From an uncultured Prevotella sp. (GTDB lineage: Bacteria; Bacteroidota; Bacteroidia; Bacteroidales; Bacteroidaceae): 28,610 nt of DNA. Position 1 is the stretch's first letter. Each line of letters starts with the position of its first letter. The translations under genes and the position numbers were made by a program. The notes under the pieces are model-generated. The model saw only the letters and a list, made by a program, of their open reading frames with translations. It had not been told where the DNA came from and did no database searches. Positions 1-7,789 of the stretch are shown here, piece after piece. Where the stretch lies: assembly GCA_900555035.1 (NCBI GenBank), contig USJX01000035.1:1-28610 (forward strand), given 5' to 3'.

Positions 1-81
1 TCAAAGAACTATTTCGTTACATGAAACGTTAAATATCAGAGCGTAATATTAACAATTAACAGGGATGTTTCCAGCTTGTTT

Positions 82-678
82 TCAAGAACAGAGAACTGGA
101 CACCCTATCCAACAACCTAAAACGAAAGGATCTTTTGAAGTGGATTTCACGTCAGCTTTACCTTCTCTGATTCTTTGTATCATATTAAAAATGTCTTTTA
201 GCTTATCCATCTTCTTCAAACTTACGGTACATGAATCCTGTATTCTTTTATTCTCCAACAAAGAATACTTATTATAAACATAATCATCTCCCGGCAGAAA
301 AACTCCAGACAATGTTATCAACATTTTTATCTTATTGTTATTCTGAGCCTCTTGCATTGCCACATAAGAACAGTCACCAACAGAACATAAAATAATCCCC
401 TCTGATTGTTGATGTACCTGATGCTCCAAGAAAGAATGCAAAGAATCCGTCAACTGTCCTATGGTTATTCTTTGTGTAGAAATATCGAGTAGCAAACTTT
501 GTGATACCAAGCCACTGCTTCGCAAACAGGAATCTAACTTCTCCATTTCCTGCTCACGATTGAGATTATCGGGATAAACCCAAACTACTTGACATTGATT
601 CTTCGCATAAAGCCCTATGCAACTTAGGAATAATACAAGTAATAATACCAATAATATTTTTCTGTTCATACCTATCAT
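82..678 (-). CDS. Small exported protein, alpha/beta-hydrolase-like but apparently degenerate
   Basis: The product is 198 residues, or 195 if the ATG at 669 (MNRKILL) is used. Residues 4-25 form a hydrophobic signal segment (LLVLLLVLFLSC), so it is probably exported; the Cys could be a lipobox Cys, but signal peptidase I cleavage after LYA is equally possible. I do not recognise a firm family. The middle (EGIILCSVGDCSYVAM, then ITLSG and a charged helix) follows the order of an alpha/beta hydrolase nucleophile elbow and following strand, and the C-terminal IGCPVL resembles the strand before the catalytic Asp. The GxSxG nucleophile motif is absent (GDCSY instead) and the protein stops where the Asp and His region would begin. 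It could be a truncated or decayed hydrolase, or a distinct small protein. It has its own promoter (725-756) and is separated from rseP by a terminator. Confidence 0.6.
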   Translation of the reverse strand: MIGMNRKILLVLLLVLFLSCIGLYAKNQCQVVWVYPDNLNREQEMEKLDSCLRSSGLVSQSLLLDISTQRITIGQLTDSLHSFLEHQVHQQSEGIILCSVGDCSYVAMQEAQNNNKIKMLITLSGVFLPGDDYVYNKYSLLENKRIQDSCTVSLKKMDKLKDIFNMIQRIREGKADVKSTSKDPFVLGCWIGCPVLCS

Positions 679-724
679 TCTTTAATATGGATTTGTCATT
701 GTGCTTGAAGTTCTAGTTCGGGTA

Positions 725-756
725 CAAATTTATGAATAAAAATAAAAAACTCCAAA
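725..756 (-). promoter_or_regulatory. Bacteroidetes-type promoter for the 82-678 gene
   Basis: On the minus strand there is TTTG at 756-753 and TAAATTTG at 732-725, separated by 20 nt. This fits the Bacteroidetes primary sigma consensus TTTG/TAnnTTTG. The predicted start of transcription near 719 leaves a leader of about 40-50 nt before the start codon. Confidence 0.7.
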
Positions 757-862
757 TTTTAAGCTTTCTTTTTTTTCACTGTTTTTCATCAAAAATTAGA
801 TAATCACCTAACTGTCAACACATATAAAAAAGATATTTATCGTTTCCTACCAAAAGAAAATA

Positions 863-897
863 GGCTGCTTGCAGAGATATTACTCTAACAAACAGCC
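863..897 (-). terminator. Intrinsic terminator after rseP
   Basis: GGCTGCTTG (863-871) and CAAACAGCC (889-897) form a 9-bp stem with one G-U pair in the minus-strand RNA. It is followed on that strand by a U-rich tract (TATTTTCTTTTG, 862-851). Flanking GAAAATAG/CTATTTTC (856-863 and 901-908) can lengthen the structure. It lies 25 nt after the rseP stop and closes the tsaB-rseP unit. Confidence 0.8.
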
Positions 898-921
898 TCA
901 CTATTTTCTTATCTTTTCATC

Positions 922-2304
922 TTACATGATTCCGAAGAATCGCAAAACATCGTTCAAGTTGGCTACTACCAACAGCAAGACGAGAATACCGAAACCTACA
1001 TACTCGGCACGCTCCATGAACTTATCGCCAGGCTTGCGGCCAGTAATCATCTCGTAAAGAAGGAAGAACACATGACCACCATCCAATGCCGGAATAGGCA
1101 GGATGTTCATAAACGCAAGAATGATGCTCAGGAATGCGGTCATCATCCAGAAAGCGTGCCAATCCCACATAGAAGGGAACAAGCTGCCCAAGGCTCCGAA
1201 ACCACCCAAACTCTTGGCTCCTTCCTTGGAGAACACATACTTCATATCGCCTACGTAGCCAGCCAAGACATTCCAGCCATACTTGATACCGGCAGGGAAA
1301 CTCTGGAAGAAACCATAACTGATATGAGTTACCTTGTAATCGAGCATCACAGGATGATTGTAGAAGCCAAACTTCACACTCTCCTTATCTGCCAACAACA
1401 GGACATTGTTCTTCAAGGTATCGCCAGAAGCCTTCAGGTACTCTACGCTGGCAGTCAAAGCCTTTACGCTATCCTGATGGGTTGAGGCTGATGCAAGCAC
1501 ATCGCTCATGCGTCCCAACTCCAACTGGAAGTCGTTGAACGACTCTACCTTCTTGCCATTAATCGCCAGAATTTTATCGCCCTTAGCCAAACCCAGTTTG
1601 CTGGCAGGAGAATCCTTCATCACGCTATCAATCTGAAGCGGAATATAAACCTCTACGAAGCGAGGACTCTCCTTAATCATGCTCAGCATGTCGAGGTCGC
1701 CCGGCAAATTCAGGCTCATCGGCTTGCCATTACGGATGATATCCACACGAGAAGCGGTAGAAATATCGCGATACATATCGCCATCGAAGGTCTTGAACTC
1801 GCCCTTCTCGGTACCCACCAGGATATCATGATCCTGGAATCCAAGCGCCTTGGCCTCGGTATTGAACTTCATACCCTGGGTCATGTCCTTGGTAGAAACA
1901 TAATCATCGCCCCAGTGGAAGAGTATCATAGAATAGATGAAGAGCGCCAACACGAAGTTGACCAGCACACCACCCACCATGATGAGCAGACGCTGCCAGG
2001 CTGGCTTGCTGCGGAACTCGTATGGCTGTTCAGGCTGTTTCATCTGCTCGGTATCGAAACTCTCGTCAATCATACCCGAAATCTTGCAATATCCTCCGAG
2101 AGGCAACCATCCCAAACCATAAGTGGTATCAGAGTTCTTTGGCTTGAACTCGAAAAGATGGAACCATGGGTCGAAGAACAGATAGAACTTCTCTACTCTT
2201 ACGCCGAAGAGCTTGGAGAAGAAGAAGTGTCCGCCCTCATGGAGCAGCACCAAGATGGAAAGCGACAGCATCAGCTGCAACGCTTTGATCAAAAATACTT
2301 CCAT
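922..2304 (-). CDS. rseP: RseP-type intramembrane zinc metalloprotease (site-2 protease)
   Basis: This is a membrane-embedded M50 protease of 460 residues, the family that cuts anti-sigma factors or signal-peptide remnants within the inner membrane. The zinc motif HEGGH is at residues 22-26 in the first transmembrane helix, and the third ligand motif NILPIPALDGGH ends near residue 411. A membrane helix near residues 107-128 (LLIMVGGVLVNFVLALFIYS) is followed by a periplasmic part containing a PDZ domain around residues 225-260 (SPASKLGLAKGDKILAINGK). Two further helices close the protein. It is the last gene of the tsaB-murA-rimM-dxr unit, and the dxr-rseP pairing is common in bacteria. The 103-nt gap to dxr holds two short tandem repeats and no convincing promoter. 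Its substrate cannot be told from the sequence. Confidence 0.95.
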   Translation of the reverse strand: MEVFLIKALQLMLSLSILVLLHEGGHFFFSKLFGVRVEKFYLFFDPWFHLFEFKPKNSDTTYGLGWLPLGGYCKISGMIDESFDTEQMKQPEQPYEFRSKPAWQRLLIMVGGVLVNFVLALFIYSMILFHWGDDYVSTKDMTQGMKFNTEAKALGFQDHDILVGTEKGEFKTFDGDMYRDISTASRVDIIRNGKPMSLNLPGDLDMLSMIKESPRFVEVYIPLQIDSVMKDSPASKLGLAKGDKILAINGKKVESFNDFQLELGRMSDVLASASTHQDSVKALTASVEYLKASGDTLKNNVLLLADKESVKFGFYNHPVMLDYKVTHISYGFFQSFPAGIKYGWNVLAGYVGDMKYVFSKEGAKSLGGFGALGSLFPSMWDWHAFWMMTAFLSIILAFMNILPIPALDGGHVFFLLYEMITGRKPGDKFMERAEYVGFGILVLLLVVANLNDVLRFFGIM

Positions 2305-2313
2305 TTATTTACT

Positions 2314-2341
2314 TTGAACTTGGAACTTGGAACTTGGAACT
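2314..2341. repeat. Four tandem 7-bp units upstream of rseP
   Basis: TTGAACT followed by three copies of TGGAACT sits 9 nt upstream of the rseP start codon. The same kind of sequence (ACTTTGA twice) lies before rimM at 4107-4120. Confidence 0.85.
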
Positions 2342-2378
2342 TTATGATTAGTCCTACGTTCTGCGTTCATTTTTAACT

Positions 2379-2420
2379 ATTAATTATTAATTCTACATTA
2401 TTAATTATTACTTGTGCATC
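2379..2420. repeat. Two 21-bp tandem copies spanning the dxr stop
   Basis: Positions 2379-2399 and 2400-2420 match at 17 of 21 sites, including the identical core ATTAATTATTA. The second copy contains the last codons and stop of dxr, so the first copy looks like a duplication of the gene end. Confidence 0.65.
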
Positions 2421-3571
2421 AGCTCTGTGGCTATGCGGCGAGCCTCAGCATCTGTGTGCAGATAAACATCGAGATCAGGGTTGCTATCGAAGGTGGCCTT
2501 TGCCATCGTTTCTTCGATGATATCCGCCATCTGGAGGAAGCCACACTCACCCTTGCGGAAACCGGCATTCACAATCTCGTTGGCTGCATTCACGATGCAC
2601 GACATGTTACCACCTTTTTTAATGGCATCGAAGGCAAGCTGGAGACACTTGAACTTCTTGTAGTCTGGCTCGAAGAACTGCAAGTCCTGAGCCTTGAAGA
2701 GGTCGAGACGGTCGCCATTGAGATGCAGACGCTGTGGGAAAGAGAAGGCATACTGGATAGGCAGGCGCATATCTGGCACGCCCAACTGAGCCTTTACCGC
2801 TCCATCGGCAAACTGCACGGCACTATGCACGATGCTCTGCGGATGAATCAGCACCTCTATCTTCTCGGCAGGAACACCAAAGAGCCACTTTGCTTCTGTT
2901 ACCTCAAAACCCTTGTTCATCAGAGAAGCAGAGTCGATGGTAATCTTGGCACCCATATCCCAGGTAGGATGCTTGAGGGCATCGGCAGCAGTTACCTTCT
3001 CCAGCTGCTCGTGGGTAAAGTTGCGGAACGGACCGCCCGAGCAGGTGAGGAGAAGTTTCTCTACCTCGTTGTCGCCCTCGCCTACCAAACTCTGGAAGAT
3101 GGCACTATGCTCACTATCCACAGGAAGGATAGGCACATGATACTCCTGGGCAAGATTGCAAATCAGCTCACCCGCCACCACGAGGGTTTCCTTGTTGGCA
3201 AGACAGATTTTCTTGCGAGCCTTGATGGCATGGATGGTTGGCTCCAAGCCCGAGAATCCCACCATGGAGGCAAGCACCATATCGATAGGTTCTGCCTGCA
3301 CGATATCGCAGAGAGCCTGTGCACCAGCATAAACCTTGATATCAGGTTCATCACTAAGCATATCTTTCAGCTCCTCGTAGCGAGCCTCATTGGCTATGAC
3401 CACAGCAGCCGGGTGGAACTTGCGAGCCTGCTCGGCAAGTTCCTGCACTCGGTTGTTGGCGGTGAGGCAATACACCTCGTAAAGGTCACTATGCTGCCCG
3501 ATGACATCAAGCGCCTGTGTGCCGATACTTCCCGTAGAACCGAGAATACATATCTGTTGTTTCTTCATCAT
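2408..3571 (-). CDS. dxr: 1-deoxy-D-xylulose 5-phosphate reductoisomerase
   Basis: Dxr converts DXP to 2-C-methyl-D-erythritol 4-phosphate with NADPH, the committed step of the non-mevalonate isoprenoid pathway; it is cytosolic. The 387 residues match the usual length. The NADPH-binding loop LGSTGSIGTQ is at about residues 10-19, NKETLVVAGE follows near residue 125, the metal and substrate motifs are DSEHSAIFQ and TIDSASLMNKGFEV, and the flexible-loop region IHPQSIVHS comes after. The start could be either of two adjacent Met codons. Only 8 nt separate it from rimM upstream, supporting co-transcription. Its presence shows the organism uses the MEP pathway, so a true ispD must exist; the IspD-like gene at 24919 may or may not be that gene. 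Confidence 0.97.
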   Translation of the reverse strand: MMKKQQICILGSTGSIGTQALDVIGQHSDLYEVYCLTANNRVQELAEQARKFHPAAVVIANEARYEELKDMLSDEPDIKVYAGAQALCDIVQAEPIDMVLASMVGFSGLEPTIHAIKARKKICLANKETLVVAGELICNLAQEYHVPILPVDSEHSAIFQSLVGEGDNEVEKLLLTCSGGPFRNFTHEQLEKVTAADALKHPTWDMGAKITIDSASLMNKGFEVTEAKWLFGVPAEKIEVLIHPQSIVHSAVQFADGAVKAQLGVPDMRLPIQYAFSFPQRLHLNGDRLDLFKAQDLQFFEPDYKKFKCLQLAFDAIKKGGNMSCIVNAANEIVNAGFRKGECGFLQMADIIEETMAKATFDSNPDLDVYLHTDAEARRIATELMHK

Positions 3572-3579
3572 TATAACAT

Positions 3580-4101
3580 TTATAAGTCAAGCAATCCTTC
3601 GGGGATTGCCATTCTGATTTCCTTCTTTTCTGCACTCACTTCCTCGATGAGGTCGTTGCTGGCAGGAATGAGGATGTCATCGCCTTCCGGGGTTGTCACC
3701 TCGAAGAGGAGATTGAGGGTGGAATCATCTACACGGTCGAGTGTTCCTACCAACTTTCCACTTACGGAATCCACCAGATTGAAACCGATGATTTCTGCCC
3801 AAGTCATGTTTTCTCCGTCGCTATCCGAAAGATGACGAGGGAAAAAGACCTCGCAACCCGTATAGTTGCGTGCCTGCTCCTGGGTGTCGATGTCCTCAAA
3901 CTTCACGAGCACATTCTCATCGTTCTTGAAGCGATACTCCTCCAAATAGAAAGGCACGAGGATGCCATCGATGTCGAGCACCAGATACTCAGCATCCACT
4001 CTGTCGAAAACATCATCGGTGATGGCGAAAGTTATCTCGCCCTTCACACCATGAGGTTTGCCCAACTTACCTATCTTATATACTTCGTCTCGTCTTATCA
4101 T
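3580..4101 (-). CDS. rimM: 16S rRNA processing/ribosome maturation factor RimM
   Basis: RimM helps assemble the 3' domain of 16S rRNA in the 30S subunit and binds S19. The N-terminal domain is clear: VYKIGKLGKPHGVKGEI (residues 7-23) is the family signature with the conserved GKPHGxKGE. A C-terminal PRC-barrel-like domain follows from about residue 95 (TWAEIIGFNLVDSVSGKLVG) and runs to the end. At 173 residues it has the normal length. It sits between murA (22 nt upstream) and dxr (8 nt downstream) in one minus-strand unit. No promoter is visible in the gap to murA, which holds a 7-bp tandem repeat. Confidence 0.95.
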   Translation of the reverse strand: MIRRDEVYKIGKLGKPHGVKGEITFAITDDVFDRVDAEYLVLDIDGILVPFYLEEYRFKNDENVLVKFEDIDTQEQARNYTGCEVFFPRHLSDSDGENMTWAEIIGFNLVDSVSGKLVGTLDRVDDSTLNLLFEVTTPEGDDILIPASNDLIEEVSAEKKEIRMAIPEGLLDL

Positions 4102-4106
4102 ACTTT

Positions 4107-4120
4107 ACTTTGAACTTTGA
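4107..4120. repeat. Tandem 7-bp repeat between murA and rimM
   Basis: ACTTTGA occurs twice in tandem just upstream of the rimM start codon. It resembles the unit repeated at 2314-2341 upstream of rseP. Confidence 0.6.
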
Positions 4121-4123
4121 ATA

Positions 4124-5434
4124 TTAGTCGCTGACACGGGTAATCTGGGCACCCAAAACATTGAGGCGCTGCTCGATATCCTCGTAACCACGGTCGATTT
4201 GGGCAATATTGGCGATACGGCTCGTACCATTGGCACTCATCGCAGCAATCAGCAAGGCAATACCCGCACGAATATCAGGACTGGTCATTCTGCCAGCACG
4301 CAACCTGATTTTGTGGTCGTGACCTACCACTACGGCACGGTGAGGGTCGCAGAGGATAATCTGGGCTCCCATGTCGATGAGCTTATCTACGAAGAAGAGG
4401 CGGCTCTCGAACATCTTCTGATGGAAAAGTACGCTGCCACGAGCCTGCGTTGCCACTACCAGGAGCACAGACAGGAGGTCGGGCGTAAGTCCTGGCCAAG
4501 GTGCATCTGCCAGCGTCATGATGGTTCCGTCGATAAAGGAATCTACCACATAGTGCTTCTGCTCAGGGATAACGAGGTCATCACCCTCTACCTTCACCTT
4601 CACGCCCAGACGGCGGAAAGCATCAGGAATGATACCCAGGTTCTTGACCGATACATCCTTGATGCGGATGCCTTCGCCACACATGGCAGCCATACCGATG
4701 AAGGAACCCACCTCGATCATATCAGGCAGGATGCGATGCTCGGCACCATGCAACTTCTTTACGCCCACGATGGTGAGCAGATTGCTGGCAATGCCGCTAA
4801 TCTGGGCACCCATGGCATTGAGCAGATGACAGAGCTGCTGGATGTATGGCTCACATGCCGCATTGTAGATGGTGGTGGTACCTTCTGCCAGCACCGATGC
4901 CATGATGATATTGGCAGTACCCGTAACCGAAGCCTCATCGAGCAGCATATAGCAGCCCTTCAGCTTCTTGGCCTGAATCTGATACACATTGCGCTCCTCA
5001 TCATGCACAAAACTGGCACCCAAGTACTTGAATCCCAAGAAATGGGTATCAAGACGGCGACGGCCTATCTTGTCGCCACCCGGCTTGGCGATGGTAGCCT
5101 TGCCGCATCTGCCAAGCAAGGGGCCAAACATGAGCACGCTGCCACGAAGCGAAGAACACTTCTTGACAAACTCCAGACTGTCGAGATAGTCCAAGTTCAG
5201 CTCATCACTTTGGAAAGTATAGTCATGACGGCTGTGCTGGGTAACCTTGACACCAATTTCCTGGAGCAACTTAATCAGATTGTTCACATCCAGAATATCC
5301 GGCACATTGGTGATGCGCACCGGCTCATCGGTAAGAATGGTGGTACAAATCACTTCCAGGGCCTCGTTCTTGGCTCCCTGAGGCGTGATGGTACCCTTGA
5401 GCGGATGACCGCCCTCTATGATGAAAGACTCCAT
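4124..5434 (-). CDS. murA: UDP-N-acetylglucosamine 1-carboxyvinyltransferase with Asp in place of the active-site Cys
   Basis: MurA transfers enolpyruvate from PEP to UDP-GlcNAc, the first committed step of peptidoglycan synthesis, in the cytosol. The ATG at 5434 gives MESFIIEGGHPLKG, where the family normally begins, and 436 residues. In-frame ATGs at 5482 and 5509 would overlap the upstream DUF4290 gene and add a lysine/arginine-rich extension, so I do not favour them. Family motifs include KNEALEV near residue 22 and GPLLGRCGKA near 104. The catalytic loop reads PGGDKIG, so residue 121 is Asp where E. coli MurA has Cys115. In other bacteria (for example Mycobacterium, Chlamydia) this replacement gives insensitivity to fosfomycin. 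The gene lies in the tsaB-rseP unit, 28 nt after the DUF4290 gene. Confidence 0.95.
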   Translation of the reverse strand: MESFIIEGGHPLKGTITPQGAKNEALEVICTTILTDEPVRITNVPDILDVNNLIKLLQEIGVKVTQHSRHDYTFQSDELNLDYLDSLEFVKKCSSLRGSVLMFGPLLGRCGKATIAKPGGDKIGRRRLDTHFLGFKYLGASFVHDEERNVYQIQAKKLKGCYMLLDEASVTGTANIIMASVLAEGTTTIYNAACEPYIQQLCHLLNAMGAQISGIASNLLTIVGVKKLHGAEHRILPDMIEVGSFIGMAAMCGEGIRIKDVSVKNLGIIPDAFRRLGVKVKVEGDDLVIPEQKHYVVDSFIDGTIMTLADAPWPGLTPDLLSVLLVVATQARGSVLFHQKMFESRLFFVDKLIDMGAQIILCDPHRAVVVGHDHKIRLRAGRMTSPDIRAGIALLIAAMSANGTSRIANIAQIDRGYEDIEQRLNVLGAQITRVSD

Positions 5435-5462
5435 AGGCTTCTCTATATCTATTTTATGATGA

Positions 5463-6068
5463 TTACTTTTTCTTCTTGCCATTATTGGTATTGTTGCGGG
5501 CAGGCGCATCCTTTACCTTCTCAAACGCGAATGTGTCGAGATCCAACTGAATCTTGCCATCGGTGAATCGGGCCAGATCAGAAGCCACCTTCTGCTCATC
5601 GCTGGAACCATGACTCCACTGCACCAGGTTGCGGTGCATCTGGTTAGCAGTTAATCTCACCAATTCATCACGCTCAGCACCCGGCTCCATGGTCTTCAAT
5701 CTATCAAAGATTTCGAAAAGCATGGCTCCATAATGGCGCACAGGAATTCGCTGCATCGGATAGGCTATCGGTGCAGGCTTCTCAGTTATCTTTTCGGCAC
5801 CCTGGATATCGTAAGGGTAGTCGATGTCAAGCTGAAAACCGCTCATGATAGCGAGATGGTCCCAAAGTTTCTGCGCATGGTTCTCCACGCCTCTGTTCTC
5901 TGGGAACATGCGATCCATGATGACAATGATTGATTCTGCGCAATGCTGGCGCTCCTCGCGGTCTTCCAGTTTCACACAGTAATCTACCATTTGCTGAATC
6001 TCACGTCCATACTCCGGCATTGCGAGTTTCTCTCGCTGCGTATTATAATCTAATCCTTCTTTATTCAT
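5463..6068 (-). CDS. DUF4290 family protein
   Basis: This is a 201-residue soluble protein of the Bacteroidetes DUF4290 family, whose function I do not know. The N-terminal part LDYNTQREKLAMPEYGREIQ is typical of the family, and the mostly helical middle carries QHCAESIIVIMDRMFPEN and HAQKLWDHLAIMSGF. There is no signal peptide or membrane segment. The C-terminus is a low-complexity basic tail (NNTNNGKKKK). The gene sits between tsaB (46-nt gap) and murA (28-nt gap) on the same strand, so it is probably co-expressed with cell-wall and translation genes. That position is suggestive of, but does not prove, a growth-related role. The family assignment rests on remembered sequence features. Confidence 0.85.
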   Translation of the reverse strand: MNKEGLDYNTQREKLAMPEYGREIQQMVDYCVKLEDREERQHCAESIIVIMDRMFPENRGVENHAQKLWDHLAIMSGFQLDIDYPYDIQGAEKITEKPAPIAYPMQRIPVRHYGAMLFEIFDRLKTMEPGAERDELVRLTANQMHRNLVQWSHGSSDEQKVASDLARFTDGKIQLDLDTFAFEKVKDAPARNNTNNGKKKK

Positions 6069-6114
6069 ATTTCTTTTTTGTAAATTCCAGTCAAGGGCAC
6101 CGAGCCTCTATGTA

Positions 6115-6807
6115 CTAGATCAATTTCTTAGGCATCTTGGCCACAAAGTCCTTCAAATAGAAAGGAACGAAGTAAGCCACATCCTCAAACTTTCCTTCAA
6201 CAAATCTCTTCTCGGCAAGCGGAGCCATGTTCTTGGCCAATGGCTCTATGCCTTCTACAAGGTGGGCATTAGGATGGTTGATGGTCTCCATGCACTTGGC
6301 AGCACCGTTTCCGAAGAAATATACTGGGTGCTGGTCAAGATACTCCTTATAGGTATCAGCATCCACGATATCCGCCTGGATAGGGCGCACCACCCTCAGG
6401 GCGCGGTCGAGCACTTCGGCATAAACCTCCATGCGGCGTGCGTCGAGCATAGGTACAATGAGAGCATCTTCCTGCTCTGGATGTTCGCCAAGCAATACTG
6501 GCACAGCCATCAGTTCGAGGGTAGGAACGGCGATAAGTTTCACGCCTCGTCCATAACAGATACCCTTCGCCATACTTACTCCGATACGCAATCCGGTGTA
6601 TGAACCAGGACCACAACTTACCGCCACGGCCTCCAGTGGAAGACCATGAGAATCGAGGAAATCAAGAGCCTCATCAACATACACACCCAACTTAACAGCA
6701 TGGTTAGGACCCGAGTGATCTTCCTTGTTAAAAATCACCTGTCCACTATCACTAATTGCCACTGAGCACACGTCCGTGCTCGTCTCAATATTCAATATAC
6801 ACGACAT
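6115..6807 (-). CDS. tsaB: tRNA threonylcarbamoyladenosine biosynthesis protein TsaB
   Basis: TsaB is the scaffold partner of TsaD in making t6A37 on tRNAs that read ANN codons. The 230-residue protein shows the ASKHA-fold start ILNIETSTDVCSVAI, then SGPNHAVKL where the family has a conserved His, and the signature VSCGPGSYTGLRIGVSMAKG (about residues 63-82). The C-terminal half ends with YFVPFYLKDF, as in Bacteroidetes homologues. It lacks the metal-binding HxxxH of TsaD, as expected. It is the first gene of the minus-strand unit, with a promoter at 6837-6844 that faces away from the yicC promoter. The predicted leader is about 25 nt. Confidence 0.95.
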   Translation of the reverse strand: MSCILNIETSTDVCSVAISDSGQVIFNKEDHSGPNHAVKLGVYVDEALDFLDSHGLPLEAVAVSCGPGSYTGLRIGVSMAKGICYGRGVKLIAVPTLELMAVPVLLGEHPEQEDALIVPMLDARRMEVYAEVLDRALRVVRPIQADIVDADTYKEYLDQHPVYFFGNGAAKCMETINHPNAHLVEGIEPLAKNMAPLAEKRFVEGKFEDVAYFVPFYLKDFVAKMPKKLI

Positions 6808-6836
6808 AATTTAAAAATATATTCTTAAATAAGGTG

Positions 6837-6844
6837 CAAATTTA
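6837..6844 (-). promoter_or_regulatory. -7 element of the tsaB promoter
   Basis: The minus strand reads TAAATTTGCAC, matching TAnnTTTGCA, 29 nt before the tsaB start codon. No good TTTG is found at -33. The promoter is back to back with that of yicC, only 22 nt away. Confidence 0.6.
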
Positions 6845-6866
6845 ATCATTTTCTCGCTTTTTTTTG

Positions 6867-6874
6867 TACTTTTG
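6867..6874 (+). promoter_or_regulatory. -7 element of the yicC promoter
   Basis: TACTTTTGCAG matches TAnnTTTGCA and lies 24 nt before the yicC ATG. The -33 TTTG is not evident. The same decamer TACTTTTGCA recurs at 18780 and 22717 on the plus strand and at 22683-22674 on the minus strand. Confidence 0.65.
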
Positions 6875-6898
6875 CAGAAATTTAACGTGAAAGATTAT

Positions 6899-7777
6899 AT
6901 GATACAGTCAATGACAGGCTTCGGAAAAGCTACCGCGGCCTACAAAACAAAGAAGATTAATGTAGAGATAAAGTCATTAAATGGCAAGAATTTAGACCTC
7001 TCTACACGTATAGCTCCTCTCTACAGAGAGAAGGAGATGGAGATTCGTCAGCACATTGCTAAGTCTCTAGAAAGAGGCAAGATAGACTTCTCTATCTGGG
7101 TTGAAAAGGATGCAACTACAGATGCCACCCCTATCAACGCAGCGCTTGTACAGAATTATTATCAGCAAATCAAGAAGATTTCGGCTGATACCGGTATTCC
7201 TGAGCCAACTGATTGGTACAGCACATTGTTGCGTCTTCCTGATGTAACAACGAAGACTGACGTGGAAGAACTGACCGACGAAGAATGGGAAGTGGCAAAA
7301 ACTGCAATTATCGAAGCCGTGAACCATCTCATCGACTTCCGCAAGCAGGAAGGAGCCGCTCTCCAGAAGAAATTCACCGAAAAAGTGGATAACATTCAGG
7401 CTCTGCTTGCCAGCATCGAACCTTACGAGAAGGCCCGTGTTGAAAAGATCAAGCAGAACATCGTAAGCGGCTTGCAGCAGATTCCAAATGTGGAGTACGA
7501 CAAGAACCGCCTGGAGCAGGAGCTTATCTACTACATCGAGAAACTCGACATCAGCGAGGAGAAGCAGCGCCTTGCCAACCACCTGAAATATTTCCGTGAG
7601 ACCATGAACGAGGAAGGTCATGGCGTGGGCAAGAAACTCGGCTTCATCGCTCAGGAGATGGGACGTGAAATCAACACCACCGGTTCCAAGAGCAACCAGG
7701 CTGAGATGCAGAACATCGTGGTGAAGATGAAGGACGAATTGGAACAGATTAAGGAACAAGTGCTGAATGCACTTTAA
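6899..7777 (+). CDS. yicC: YicC family endoribonuclease/stress-induced protein
   Basis: The 292-residue protein starts MIQSMTGFGKA, the conserved N-terminus of YicC/YloC. An earlier TTG at 6872 is inside the promoter -7 box and is rejected as a start. YicC-like proteins have been described as endoribonucleases and as helpers of RNA decay in several bacteria; the exact substrate here is unknown. The N-terminal domain includes EIKSLNGKNLDLSTRI (about residues 23-38). The C-terminal DUF1732 part carries KKLGFIAQEMGREINTTGSK and ends with DELEQIKEQVLNAL. Only 12 nt separate it from gmk, and yicC-gmk is a widely conserved pair. Confidence 0.92.
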   Translation: MIQSMTGFGKATAAYKTKKINVEIKSLNGKNLDLSTRIAPLYREKEMEIRQHIAKSLERGKIDFSIWVEKDATTDATPINAALVQNYYQQIKKISADTGIPEPTDWYSTLLRLPDVTTKTDVEELTDEEWEVAKTAIIEAVNHLIDFRKQEGAALQKKFTEKVDNIQALLASIEPYEKARVEKIKQNIVSGLQQIPNVEYDKNRLEQELIYYIEKLDISEEKQRLANHLKYFRETMNEEGHGVGKKLGFIAQEMGREINTTGSKSNQAEMQNIVVKMKDELEQIKEQVLNAL

Positions 7778-7789
7778 TTGGAAAGTAAA

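Noticed and set aside
2414..3835. A long open frame (473 codons) on the plus strand opposite dxr and rimM
   Set aside because: Its product matches no family, is rich in His/Leu/Glu as expected of an antisense frame, and the opposite strand encodes a full-length dxr with all motifs.
5435..5509. N-terminal extension of MurA from upstream ATGs
   Set aside because: It would overlap the DUF4290 gene, and the family start is MESFIIEGG at 5434.
4199..5566. A long open frame (455 codons) opposite murA
   Set aside because: Antisense shadow of a clear murA gene; no promoter or family features.
6872..6898. TTG start for yicC giving a longer N-terminus
   Set aside because: The TTG is part of the promoter -7 box TACTTTTG, and the family begins MIQSMTGFG at 6899.
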